NCBI GenBank assembly: GCA_023512255.1
Contig: JAILZY010000072.1
Location: 1-17,727 of the forward strand
DNA: 17,727 nt
Direction of reading: 5' to 3'
Source: a bacterium
GTDB taxonomy: Bacteria > SZUA-182 > DTGQ01
Shown here: one piece after another, positions 1-7,624 of the stretch
How positions within the stretch are numbered: the first letter of the stretch is position 1
Layout of the letters: every line of letters starts with the position of its first letter
Notes under the pieces: generated by a model
The model's database searches: none
Told to the model about the DNA's origin: nothing
Seen by the model: the letters and a program-made list of their open reading frames with translations, nothing else
Made by a program: the position numbers and the translations under genes

Positions 1-4
1 ACTA

Positions 5-1654
5 TTGTCTTTTACCTCAATACCCTTCCCCTGCAGCTTATCTACTTCTCCTAATTTTAAATATGGGGAACATCTGGTAAGATTACAAGAACAATCCAAA
101 GATACGCATAAAGAGTTGATTATTTCAGCAGGAATCATCAGTGCGGCTACCCTGTGCAGCCGCATTCTTGGCTTCCTGAGAGATATGATTATGGCTAATA
201 TGTTCGGAGCACATATGGCCACCGATGCCTTTTTGGTCGCCTTCCGCTTCCCTGACCTTCTCCGCCGTCTTATGGGTGAAGGGGCCTTAAGCTCTTCCTT
301 TATTCCAGTTTTTACCGAATACCTTCACCAAAAAGGAAAGCAGGATTCCTGGAAACTGGCCAATAATGTAATCAGCCTGACCTTGATTGCTACGGCAATC
401 ATGATAGCCCTCTTGCTCTTGTTTACCCCTTGGATCATCATGATTTGTGCTCCAGGATACCGCCACTCACCAGAAAAATTCTCTCTGACCATTCTCTTAG
501 CCAGGATTCTTTTTACCTACGTTTTTTTTATCGGCCTTGGCTCTCTTGCTATGGGTATTCTAAATTCTCTCAACCATTTTCTGCTACCAGCCCTGTCTCC
601 GGCGATTTTCAATATAGCCATAATCAGCAGCGCCTATCTCATTGCCCCCAGCCTAAAGGAGCCTATTGTCAGCCTGGCTATTGGTGTGCTGCTCGGGGGA
701 GCAATTCAGCTCCTCTTTGAACTTCCGCTCCTCATCCGCAAAGGGATGAGATTTAGATTTTCTATAGATCTGCACCATGAAGGATTGAGGCGAATTGGGA
801 TCCTGATACTTCCCTCAATTGTCGGCTTAGCCGTAGCGGAGATAAACAGCATGATCGATACGCTCTGCGCCACTTTCTTGCCAGAGGGAAGTGTATCGTA
901 TCTTTACTACAGCAATCAACTTATTCTATTCCCACTTGGATTGTTTGGCATAGCTATTGGCACTGCTATCTTGCCTACTCTATCCGGACAAGCTGCTCGC
1001 GGGCAGGTTGAGGCCGTAAAGGAAACCTTCTCCCTTGGGCTACGCCTGGTAATGTTCATTACTCTTCCGGCCACTTTTGGCCTAATAATCTGCCGCCAGA
1101 TGATTGTCAGTGTACTGTTTCAACGGGGAGCTTTTACCGCTGAGGCCGCCCAGGCCACAGCCAGAGCTCTTCTGCTGTATGCAGTCGGCCTGTTTGCCTA
1201 CGCAGGTGTAAAGGTTGTTGTTCCGGTATTTTACTCTTTCCAGGATACGAAAGCACCGGTCAAGGCCGCGATTATCAGTATGATCTTCAATATTATCTTA
1301 AATATCACCCTGATGCGGCCACTCAAGCATGGAGGATTGGCTCTGGCTACTTCCCTGGCTTCAATTATGCACCTTTTGAGCCTCTTTTACTACCTCAGAA
1401 GAAAAATGGGCCCCCTGGGTGGCCGAAAAATACTTTACTCATGCCTGAGGAGCGCACTAGCCAGTATCCTCACCGGAGCAGGAATCTGGATAATGGTCTG
1501 GCAAAGCAACTTCTTCGCCTTATCCCGTACGTATTGCTTTGTGGCCTTAATGATTACCATCTTGACCGCTATTTTGTTGTATGCTGCTATTTCATACCTT
1601 ATGGGAAGCCCTGAGCTGTCCTTTCTGATAGATACCTTCAAACCAAGAAGTTAA
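5..1654 (+). CDS. murJ: Lipid II flippase MurJ (MviN family), 5' end uncertain
   Basis: This is a polytopic inner-membrane protein of the MOP superfamily that flips undecaprenyl-linked lipid II across the membrane for peptidoglycan synthesis. The family's N-terminal signature is clear: SAATLCSRILGFLRD (residues 46-60, with the conserved Arg-Asp), then DAFLVAFRFPDLLRRLMGEG (74-93) and SSSFIPVF. Alternating hydrophobic segments continue to the C-terminus, matching about 14 membrane helices. The open frame begins with TTG at 5 and gives 549 residues, some 25-40 longer than usual, with an extra N-terminal stretch of about 38 residues that is not MurJ-like. A second in-frame TTG at 116 would give a conventional N-terminus but has no well-spaced ribosome-binding site. 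The codon before position 5 is not a stop, so the frame may continue off the left edge. Identity is very secure; the start is not. Confidence 0.93.
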   Translation: MSFTSIPFPCSLSTSPNFKYGEHLVRLQEQSKDTHKELIISAGIISAATLCSRILGFLRDMIMANMFGAHMATDAFLVAFRFPDLLRRLMGEGALSSSFIPVFTEYLHQKGKQDSWKLANNVISLTLIATAIMIALLLLFTPWIIMICAPGYRHSPEKFSLTILLARILFTYVFFIGLGSLAMGILNSLNHFLLPALSPAIFNIAIISSAYLIAPSLKEPIVSLAIGVLLGGAIQLLFELPLLIRKGMRFRFSIDLHHEGLRRIGILILPSIVGLAVAEINSMIDTLCATFLPEGSVSYLYYSNQLILFPLGLFGIAIGTAILPTLSGQAARGQVEAVKETFSLGLRLVMFITLPATFGLIICRQMIVSVLFQRGAFTAEAAQATARALLLYAVGLFAYAGVKVVVPVFYSFQDTKAPVKAAIISMIFNIILNITLMRPLKHGGLALATSLASIMHLLSLFYYLRRKMGPLGGRKILYSCLRSALASILTGAGIWIMVWQSNFFALSRTYCFVALMITILTAILLYAAISYLMGSPELSFLIDTFKPRS

Positions 1655-1656
1655 TT

Positions 1657-1671
1657 TATCTTAAGAAGATA
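1657..1671 (+). terminator. Weak stem-loop after murJ
   Basis: TATCTT and AAGATA form a 6-bp stem with a 3-nt loop three bases after the murJ stop. A T-rich stretch follows only after about 8-10 bases. The stem is AT-only, so it is at best a weak terminator. Confidence 0.25.
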
Positions 1672-1776
1672 GATGATAAGGTTTTATGTTTTTCGGCAAA
1701 TATGGTATATAAATATACTAATCAGATTCTATAGATCTTATGCCAGAGGGAATGCTTGATTGCATTTTAAAATCAA

Positions 1777-1853
1777 TCAGTTAACTTTCACAAAATGTGT
1801 GAGTTAACATTCTGGAATATAAAGCTTTTTCAGGTGTTCGCTCTGAATTCAGG
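1777..1853 (+). repeat. 77-bp dispersed repeat, copy 1
   Basis: This copy matches the reverse complement of 17652-17727 at all but two positions: one extra T in a T-run and one A/G change in GAATTC versus GGATTC. It opens with a hairpin (1780-1808) whose outer stem is GTTAACT/AGTTAAC. After a G-T wobble and one mismatch comes an inner stem CACA/TGTG with a 3-nt loop. The distal part contains TTCAG...CTGAA, which could form a second small stem. It lies about 120 bp downstream of murJ. No open frame is present, so it looks like an intergenic repeat family of unknown function. Confidence 0.85.
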
Positions 1854-2064
1854 CTAATCTTATAGGACCCTCTCTAAAGATTTTGCCACCCTATTTCACT
1901 CAAGCTAATTATAGTGCTTCAACTTTGGTTTTCCCAGGCACGATTTTTGATTAGCTATTTTGGCAAAAATTTATAGTTTATTTCGATATTGTGTTCAGCT
2001 TACCATAAAAATATGTTTATTGACGTGGTTATCAATATTCATGCCAATCAAAACCTAACTTGAA

Positions 2065-2082
2065 CGAGTATAGCGAGTATAG
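2065..2082. repeat. 9-bp perfect tandem duplication
   Basis: CGAGTATAG occurs twice with no spacer (2065-2073 and 2074-2082). It belongs to a wider set of two-copy tandem duplications in the spacers of this window. Confidence 0.85.
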
Positions 2083-2108
2083 CAAATTACTCCCCATCTT
2101 ACCCTAAT

Positions 2109-2157
2109 CATCTACCTACACTCATCACTCATCCACCTACACTCATCCACCTACACT
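2109..2157. repeat. Short tandem array, 14-bp unit
   Basis: CATCCACCTACACT is repeated exactly at 2130-2143 and 2144-2157. A one-mismatch copy (CATCTACCTACACT) lies at 2109-2122, and a 7-bp half unit (CATCACT) fills 2123-2129. There are no spacers, so this is a tandem repeat and not a CRISPR array. Confidence 0.9.
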
Positions 2158-2444
2158 TTTGCAAAAATTTCTTAACGCCTTGAAAAATCCTTGAAAGTTG
2201 CCTCTAATAGCAAATCCAATAGAATCAGGGTTTGGAGAAAAAGTGCCAAAGCTTAATCATCAACCAAAGTGCAAAAATGATACTGGAACAGTAACATCGA
2301 AACAGGTAAAAAACCCTCCCTCTCCAGATAAAAAGGGAAAGAAATTCTCCCCTCGCGCATAAAAGCATGTGCCAACCTGCCTTTAAACTTCCTTATACAG
2401 AAGAATTATTTTAGATCGCAAAGGTTAAATTTTCTATTCAGTAA

Positions 2445-2474
2445 TTGAATTTTTATAGTGCATAAAATATGATA
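2445..2474 (+). promoter_or_regulatory. Candidate promoter of the ribbon-helix-helix gene
   Basis: TTGAAT (2445-2450) and TATGAT (2469-2474) are separated by 18 bp, a reasonable sigma-70 arrangement about 70 bp before the start codon. A dyad ATAAT-GTGAT-ATTAT (2472-2486) overlaps the end of the -10 and the likely transcription start. Small ribbon-helix-helix proteins often bind such dyads to repress themselves, so autoregulation is possible. The promoter is judged by eye and AT-rich DNA gives many such matches. Confidence 0.4.
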
Positions 2475-2502
2475 ATGTGATATTATTAGTAAGACATCCT
2501 TA

Positions 2503-2528
2503 AATCTGTAGCAAAAATCTGTAGCAAA
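2503..2528. repeat. 13-bp perfect tandem duplication before the RHH gene
   Basis: AATCTGTAGCAAA is present twice back to back (2503-2515, 2516-2528), ending just before the ribosome-binding site of the small downstream gene. It lies in the presumed 5' untranslated leader. Confidence 0.9.
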
Positions 2529-2541
2529 AATGGAGGGAACT

Positions 2542-2751
2542 ATGCAAAAAAAGAGACTCAATTTCACTATCCCTAAAGATAGTTATGAGGCACTAAAAGA
2601 ATTAAGTACCAAAAGCGGATTGACAGTCAGTGAGATTATGCGAGAGGCTATTCGAATCTATAAATGGGCAAAATTAGAATCAGGAAAGGGAAACGTTATT
2701 GTCTCCAAAGCTGATGATGGTAAGGGGGTAGAAACAAGGGTTATCCTCTAG
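2542..2751 (+). CDS. Small ribbon-helix-helix (CopG/Arc-like) DNA-binding protein
   Basis: This 69-residue protein has the ribbon-helix-helix pattern. A short basic beta strand KKRLNFTIP (residues 3-11) is followed by helix 1 (about 12-25, DSYEALKELSTKSG), the turn, and helix 2 beginning TVSEIMREAIRIYKW (28-42). A polar tail (about 45-69) has no recognised fold. Such proteins dimerise, insert the paired strands into the DNA major groove and act as transcriptional repressors or antitoxins. I chose ATG 2542 because GGAGGG (2532-2537) sits just before it; an ATG at 2530 would place this ribosome-binding site inside the gene. No toxin gene follows: the next gene, smc, is convergent and its stop is only 9 bp away. 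It is therefore an orphan regulator or orphan antitoxin. Target unknown. Confidence 0.75.
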   Translation: MQKKRLNFTIPKDSYEALKELSTKSGLTVSEIMREAIRIYKWAKLESGKGNVIVSKADDGKGVETRVIL

Positions 2752-2763
2752 CCCCGAGGGCTA
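2749..2763. terminator. Small bidirectional stem-loop spanning two stop codons
   Basis: TAGCCC-CGA-GGGCTA forms a 6-bp stem with a 3-nt loop. Its left arm begins with the TAG stop of the ribbon-helix-helix gene. Its right arm ends with the complement of the smc TAG stop. The convergent genes thus share one compact 3' structure. No T-run follows on either strand, so intrinsic termination would be weak. Confidence 0.4.
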
Positions 2764-5700
2764 ATCTGCCGCAGTTATACAATTATTGAGCTCCAGACTG
2801 ACTACCTTGGAAATGCCTGGCCGCTCGATCGTTACCCCGTAAATGGCATCGGCCATTTGTATTGTTTTTTTATTATGGGTAATGATCAAAAACTGGGTCC
2901 TCTGTTTGAATTCATTAATGATACTGAGAAAACGATCAATATTGGCATCATCCAGTGGAGCATCGATCTCATCTAATAAGCAAAATGGACTTGGCTTGAG
3001 CAAATAAATGGCTAAAATCAGAGCAATTGCAGTCAAGGCCTTCTCGCCCCCTGACAGAAGAGAAAGATACTGTGGTTTTTTCCCAGGCGGCTGAGCCACT
3101 ACCTCGACTCCTGTCTCGAGAAGGTCATTAGGTTCCTCAAGCAAAAGTTCTGCATGTCCGCCTTCAAATAGCCGCTTGAAGGCGGCTTGAAAATTAAGAT
3201 TAATATTTTCAAATGCCTGCTTGAACCGTTCACTGGAATCCTGGTTGATCCTATTGATAAGAGAATTGAGCGCCTCAAGTGAGGAGCGCATATCATTCTC
3301 CTGTTGATTGAGAAATTCATAACGCTGAACTAGTTGTTGATATTCTTCAATGGCCATCAGGTTAACCGCACCAAGAGATGAGATCATGCTCCTGGTCTTC
3401 TGGAGTTGTTCCTGAAGCTCTCGAATCTCCTCTTCACTCAAAAGAGCGCCATCATCGGCAGAGAGAGGAATAGGGTCTTCAGACAAGTGGCTGCCTTCAA
3501 CTATATGGCTCATTCGGACCTCGATTTCAGCTAGGTGGAGTTCGATCTTTTTGATCTCCATGAGAATTTGGTTTTTTGACTGAGAGGTTTTTTTCAGCTT
3601 TTTTTCCAGTTCTCTGAGCGATTCGGCTTTTTCACTCCGGGCAGTCTCAAGCCTTTGAAAATCAAGGCTGGCTGTCTCTCTCTCCTGCACAAGCTGAGGA
3701 AGTTGGCTGTGGAGTTTGTGGATAGTTTGATGGCTCGTTTGCCAATCAAGGGCGATTTTTTCCAGCCTACTCTGCAGCTGGTCGATTCTTTTGCTATTCT
3801 GAACTCGAAGCTCCTGCTGATGTCTGAGGGCTGCTCGCTGGGCAGCTAGGTGTTCCTTCAGTGAAGTGAGGGCAATTTTGGCCTCTGTTATCTGCTCTTG
3901 CAGCTCTTTCTCCTGCTGCCGTAAGGTATCAAGCTCATGGGCTAGGGTTTTGATTTCCTGTTCTGCTGTGGCCTTATCTTCCCGCAGTTTATCGAGCTTG
4001 GCCTCATGGGTCTTCAACTCCGCAAGCATCTGTCTTTCATCGAGTAAGGCGCGCTCTTTCTTATACCCGATCTCTTTCACCCGCTGCTGCTCCTGCTCAA
4101 GCTCTCTCTCAAGATGGAAGAGGTCTTTTTGCAGCCCGCTTAGGGCAATTTCAAGCTTATGACGCCTCTGGCCCAGCCCTTCTTTTTCCATCCGCAGCTC
4201 TTCCATCTCTCTAACCTTTTGATTTCGGGCCGCCTCCTCTTGTTCGATGTTTGACTGAAGGATCGGAACCGAAATCCGCAGCTCTTCCATCTCTCGCTTT
4301 CTGGCCAGAAGGCTTGGCGAGCTTTTCTGAGCCTCTCCCCCTGAGATGATTCCCCAAGACGATAGAATTTGTCCCCCTAGGGTGACGATTTGGTAGTCTC
4401 CGGCAAGTTTGGCCAAAAGCTCCTTGGCTGCTGACAGGTCATCGACTATAATTGTGCGACCTAAAAGGCAGGATATGACCTTCTCATACTGTTTATCATA
4501 CTGAATCAGTTTGATGGCCAGACCTCTTACTCCCTGTATATTCAAGGATCGAACGGCTTGCTCAAGATCAGCAGCCGGCTCTGGCCTGCTCTGCTGCTGC
4601 CAGCCCAAGTCATGAGCAGAGCAAGTTGCTATCTTGGCCTCAAGGGCAATGAATGTTCCCCGGCCAATCTTGTGCTCCGTAAGATACTGCAGCAGCCTAA
4701 GCCCATCCTCGAAGCTTTTGACCACCATAGACTGAAGGTCATGCTCCAGCACAGACTCAATGGCCCTTTCATAGGTCGCGGGTACGCTCATAAGCTCGGC
4801 TACTACCCCTAAAAGCCCTCGGGTCTGCGGTTGATCGGTTTTTTTGGCCAACAGCAGATGTCTGACACTCTCCTGATAGCCTTCTTTGCGCTCGAAGATC
4901 TCCTCCAGCGACTTAAGAAGTGAGCTTGCGGCTTGAAATTTTCTGTCTAAGGCTCGGATCCTAAGCTCGGTCTCCTTTAACTCCTCAGAAGCTTTTCTCA
5001 TCCGCTCCGAAACTTCTTCCTCCTGCTGCCTAAGCTCTTCTAGCTGCCCTTTTTGCTGCTCTATTTGTTGCTGAAGCTCTCTCTTTCGATTATCCTTTCG
5101 CCTAAGCTCATCCTCAAGCCGCGCTAGAGTTTTCTCAAGTCCCTCCTGCTTTCCCCGCAGCTCTTTTTGCTTCCCTTTAAGGTTAGTACAAAAATTCTCA
5201 AGCCGGGCCTCCTGATTGCTCAATCCAAAGATATCCTTGCGCCTCATCTCATAGAGCTGGCTTTTTTTTTGGATATTCTGGCCAAGGAGCAGATAGTCTT
5301 TCTCTAGCTCTTTTAACCTCTCGCCTCTCTCTGCCAGGGACTGCTCTTTTTCCTCAAGCTCTGCCTCAAGAGCGCGGCTTTCGGCTTCAATCTTTGATTG
5401 TGAGGCGTGCAATTCTTCTTGTTCCAGACCGATGGCTGTCCGCTCCTCCTCAAGCCGCTTTAACTCTCGCTCGCATGCCTGCTGCTGTTGGATATGAGAA
5501 TTTATCTGGCTCTCCAGTTCATAAATTGCTTTTTGAATGGTTGAAATCTCCTGGTTATATTCCAGAAGATCGGTTTTTAGCTTTTCAATTTCAGCCTCAT
5601 CTTGAGCCAGTTGTGCCTGAGTAGCCATCTCCTTGTCTTTCCATTGCCTAAGTTCAGCATTGAGCTTAGTTTTTTCCCTCTCCAGGATAAGATACTGCCC

Positions 5701-6390
5701 GCGGGCAATCTTTAGGGAAAGCTCATCCTCCTGCCGGCGATATTCCTTATAGGCAATAGCCATCTTGGCCTGCTCGGCCAAGGTATCTTTTTGTTTTTCC
5801 ACCTCATGCAGGATATCCCGTATCCTTTCTAAATTCTGTTCCGTAGCCTCCATCTTCTTCAAAGCCTCCTCCCGCTTTGATTTGTACTTCAGAATTCCGG
5901 CTGCGGATTCAATCAGAGAGCGGCGCTCTTTTGGCTTGGCCATGATGATAAAGTCGATTTTTCCCTGCTCAACAATGGAGTAGGCACCTTTGCCAAGACC
6001 AGTATCCAGAAAAAGATCAACGATATCCTTGAGACGGCATGGCGTTTTGTTAATCAGGTATTCGTTTTCCCCCGACCGAAAGATTCTGCGGGTAATCACT
6101 ACCTCCTGGAAGGCTATGGGGAGGGAGCCCAGGTTAGTCAACTTCAGGGAGACTTCGGCCATTCCCTTGGCTGGCTGGCAAGCACTACCATTGAAGATCA
6201 CATCCTCCATCTGGCCTCCCCGCAAGGCTCTGGCACTTTGCTCGCCCAGAACCCAGCGGATGGCATCAGTGATATTGCTTTTCCCACATCCATTGGGGCC
6301 GACAATGGCGGTAATTCCTGGTTTAAAAACCAGCTCAACTTTATCGGCGAATGATTTAAAGCCTTGAATTTTAAGAGATTCTAAACGCAC
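2761..6390 (-). CDS. smc: Chromosome partition protein SMC
   Basis: SMC is the bacterial condensin ATPase that, with ScpA and ScpB (not in this window), organises and segregates the chromosome. The head has Walker A GPNGCGKS at residues 31-38. At the C-terminus the ABC signature LSGGE lies at 1112-1116 and Walker B FCLLDEID at 1136-1143. Two long Glu/Gln/Lys/Leu-rich coiled coils flank a hinge at about 510-685, which ends with the glycine motif LGG...GIISGGEA. Length 1209 is slightly above the usual 1,170-1,190. The start is GTG at 6390; it gives the canonical SMC N-terminus (LESLKIQGFKSFADK), but no clear ribosome-binding site precedes it. It is last in the minus-strand block, 25 bp after the aminotransferase stop, and translational coupling may help. 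The start codon lies in a 16-bp tandem duplication. Confidence 0.97.
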   Translation of the reverse strand: MRLESLKIQGFKSFADKVELVFKPGITAIVGPNGCGKSNITDAIRWVLGEQSARALRGGQMEDVIFNGSACQPAKGMAEVSLKLTNLGSLPIAFQEVVITRRIFRSGENEYLINKTPCRLKDIVDLFLDTGLGKGAYSIVEQGKIDFIIMAKPKERRSLIESAAGILKYKSKREEALKKMEATEQNLERIRDILHEVEKQKDTLAEQAKMAIAYKEYRRQEDELSLKIARGQYLILEREKTKLNAELRQWKDKEMATQAQLAQDEAEIEKLKTDLLEYNQEISTIQKAIYELESQINSHIQQQQACERELKRLEEERTAIGLEQEELHASQSKIEAESRALEAELEEKEQSLAERGERLKELEKDYLLLGQNIQKKSQLYEMRRKDIFGLSNQEARLENFCTNLKGKQKELRGKQEGLEKTLARLEDELRRKDNRKRELQQQIEQQKGQLEELRQQEEEVSERMRKASEELKETELRIRALDRKFQAASSLLKSLEEIFERKEGYQESVRHLLLAKKTDQPQTRGLLGVVAELMSVPATYERAIESVLEHDLQSMVVKSFEDGLRLLQYLTEHKIGRGTFIALEAKIATCSAHDLGWQQQSRPEPAADLEQAVRSLNIQGVRGLAIKLIQYDKQYEKVISCLLGRTIIVDDLSAAKELLAKLAGDYQIVTLGGQILSSWGIISGGEAQKSSPSLLARKREMEELRISVPILQSNIEQEEAARNQKVREMEELRMEKEGLGQRRHKLEIALSGLQKDLFHLERELEQEQQRVKEIGYKKERALLDERQMLAELKTHEAKLDKLREDKATAEQEIKTLAHELDTLRQQEKELQEQITEAKIALTSLKEHLAAQRAALRHQQELRVQNSKRIDQLQSRLEKIALDWQTSHQTIHKLHSQLPQLVQERETASLDFQRLETARSEKAESLRELEKKLKKTSQSKNQILMEIKKIELHLAEIEVRMSHIVEGSHLSEDPIPLSADDGALLSEEEIRELQEQLQKTRSMISSLGAVNLMAIEEYQQLVQRYEFLNQQENDMRSSLEALNSLINRINQDSSERFKQAFENINLNFQAAFKRLFEGGHAELLLEEPNDLLETGVEVVAQPPGKKPQYLSLLSGGEKALTAIALILAIYLLKPSPFCLLDEIDAPLDDANIDRFLSIINEFKQRTQFLIITHNKKTIQMADAIYGVTIERPGISKVVSLELNNCITAAD

Positions 6391-6419
6391 GGGATAAACT
6401 TAACACGGGATAAACTTAA
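6388..6419. repeat. 16-bp perfect tandem duplication across the aminotransferase/smc junction
   Basis: CACGGGATAAACTTAA is repeated exactly (6388-6403 and 6404-6419). On the minus strand one copy carries the TAA stop of the aminotransferase and the other carries the GTG start of smc. Each unit contains both a TAA and a GTG. The duplicated GTG is 16 nt upstream, out of frame with smc. The duplication makes up the whole 25-bp junction. Confidence 0.95.
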
Positions 6420-7612
6420 GCAGACAACTGACTTAGGGCCTCTTCTATTCTGTCAAGCCCGCGGCGGATATTTTCCATACTACAGGCATAGGAGAGCCGA
6501 ATGTGCTGATCAGAGCCGAAGGCAGAGCCTGGAACAACGGCCACGAAGGCTTTTTCCAGCAGGTAATTAGACAGATCAAGAGATGATTTGATGGTAACCT
6601 CTCCGGCTCTCTTCCCTAGGTAAGCTGAGATGTTAGGAAAGGCATAGAACGCTCCCCCAGGATTTAGACAAAAGAGGCCAGGGATCTTGTTCAGGCGGCC
6701 TACCATGTAATCTTTTCTTTGAGCAAATTCAGCCACCATCTTTCTAACAAATGTTTGATCTCCCACTAGGGCTTCGACAGCTGCTTTCTGGGAGATAGAG
6801 GTAGGATTTGAGGTCGTCTGGCTCTGAATCTTAGACATAGCCTTGATCAGGTCTTTGGGACCAGCAGCATAGCCGATCCTCCATCCAGTCATGGAATAGG
6901 GCTTAGATACGGCATTGACTACCACGGTCAGGGCTTTGATTTCAGCTCCCAGCGAGGCAATGCTGACAAAGCGGCCGCAGTCATAGGTAATCTGCTCGTA
7001 GCATTCATCTGAAATGATCCAGATTCCGTAACTTAAAGCCACCTCAGCTACCTTTTCTAAAACCTCCTTTGAGCAGATGACCCCAGTCGGGTTAGAAGGA
7101 CTATTGATAATAATGGCCTTGGTCCTTGAGGTGATCATACGAGAGAGACGGTCTGGGTCGATCTGAAACTCCTCGGACTCTCTGGTTTCCATGATCAGCG
7201 GCTTTGCCCCAACCAATTTGATCTGCTCAGGGTAGGAAACCCAGTAGGGAGAGGGGACAATGACCTCATCGCCTGGATCAAACAGCGCCAGGCAGATATT
7301 AAACAGGGAGTGTTTTGCCCCGCAGGAGATAATGACCTCATCTGGCTCATAGGTCAGGCCATTATCTCTGGATAGTTTTTTGACCACAGCCACTTTGAGC
7401 TCGTCGATCCCCGACTCTGCCGTATACTTGGTAAACCCCTGGTCAATAGCTACCTTGGCCGCCTGTTTGACATTTTCCGGAGTGTCAAAATCAGGCTCTC
7501 CAGCCCCAAAACCAATGACATCAATTCCTTCGGCCCGCATTTTTTTGGCCTTAGCTGTAATGGCTAAGGTCGGCGAAGGGCTGATCTCTTTAACCCTTGA
7601 TGCTAAGTTCAT
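6416..7612 (-). CDS. Class I PLP aminotransferase (aspartate/prephenate aminotransferase type)
   Basis: This fold-type I, pyridoxal-phosphate-dependent aminotransferase of 398 residues resembles the bacterial subgroup Ib of aspartate aminotransferases, which convert aspartate plus 2-oxoglutarate to oxaloacetate plus glutamate. Some members also act on prephenate. Visible landmarks are GAGEPDFDTP (37-46), YTAESGIDELK (63-73), NSPSNPTG (170-177), SDECYE (201-206) and the Schiff-base lysine Lys237 in NAVSKPYSMTGWRIGY (233-248). The C-terminal substrate-carboxylate arginine lies in HIRLSYACS. ATG 7612 is supported by GAGGG overlapping the coaD stop 12 bp upstream, which implies cotranscription and perhaps coupling. 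I leave out a symbol because aspC, aspB and the prephenate-active aat cannot be told apart by reading. Confidence 0.92.
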   Translation of the reverse strand: MNLASRVKEISPSPTLAITAKAKKMRAEGIDVIGFGAGEPDFDTPENVKQAAKVAIDQGFTKYTAESGIDELKVAVVKKLSRDNGLTYEPDEVIISCGAKHSLFNICLALFDPGDEVIVPSPYWVSYPEQIKLVGAKPLIMETRESEEFQIDPDRLSRMITSRTKAIIINSPSNPTGVICSKEVLEKVAEVALSYGIWIISDECYEQITYDCGRFVSIASLGAEIKALTVVVNAVSKPYSMTGWRIGYAAGPKDLIKAMSKIQSQTTSNPTSISQKAAVEALVGDQTFVRKMVAEFAQRKDYMVGRLNKIPGLFCLNPGGAFYAFPNISAYLGKRAGEVTIKSSLDLSNYLLEKAFVAVVPGSAFGSDQHIRLSYACSMENIRRGLDRIEEALSQLSA

Positions 7613-7624
7613 AACCTTGTGCCC

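Larger units (their letters stand above)
1655..2541. other. Long AT-rich intergenic region rich in repeats
   Basis: About 890 bp separate murJ from the ribbon-helix-helix gene. No open frame with family resemblance was found on either strand. The stretch holds a weak stem just after murJ (1657-1671), the 77-bp dispersed repeat (1777-1853), a 9-bp tandem duplication (2065-2082), a 14-bp unit tandem array (2109-2157), a 13-bp tandem duplication (2503-2528) and a candidate promoter (2445-2474). The rest, roughly 1854-2060 and 2160-2440, shows nothing I can assign. It could be decayed sequence. Confidence 0.7.

Noticed and set aside
430-720. 96-codon frame overlapping murJ on the same strand
   Set aside because: It is an out-of-frame reading within a strongly supported membrane protein gene.
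1786-1803. A CRP/FNR-type operator in the repeat hairpin (TTTCACAAAATGTGTGA)
   Set aside because: The half-sites are in the wrong order for the TGTGA-N6-TCACA pattern, and the symmetry is better explained by the hairpin stem.
2109-2157. Possible CRISPR-like array
   Set aside because: The units are 14 bp with no unique spacers and no cas genes nearby; it is a plain tandem repeat.
2542-2751. A complete toxin-antitoxin module
   Set aside because: No second small gene lies next to the ribbon-helix-helix gene: upstream is non-coding spacer and downstream is the convergent smc.
3655-6367. Several plus-strand frames of 60-125 codons antisense to smc
   Set aside because: The Ser/Leu/Cys-rich products are the reverse-strand reading of coiled-coil codons. 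No ribosome-binding sites or family resemblance.
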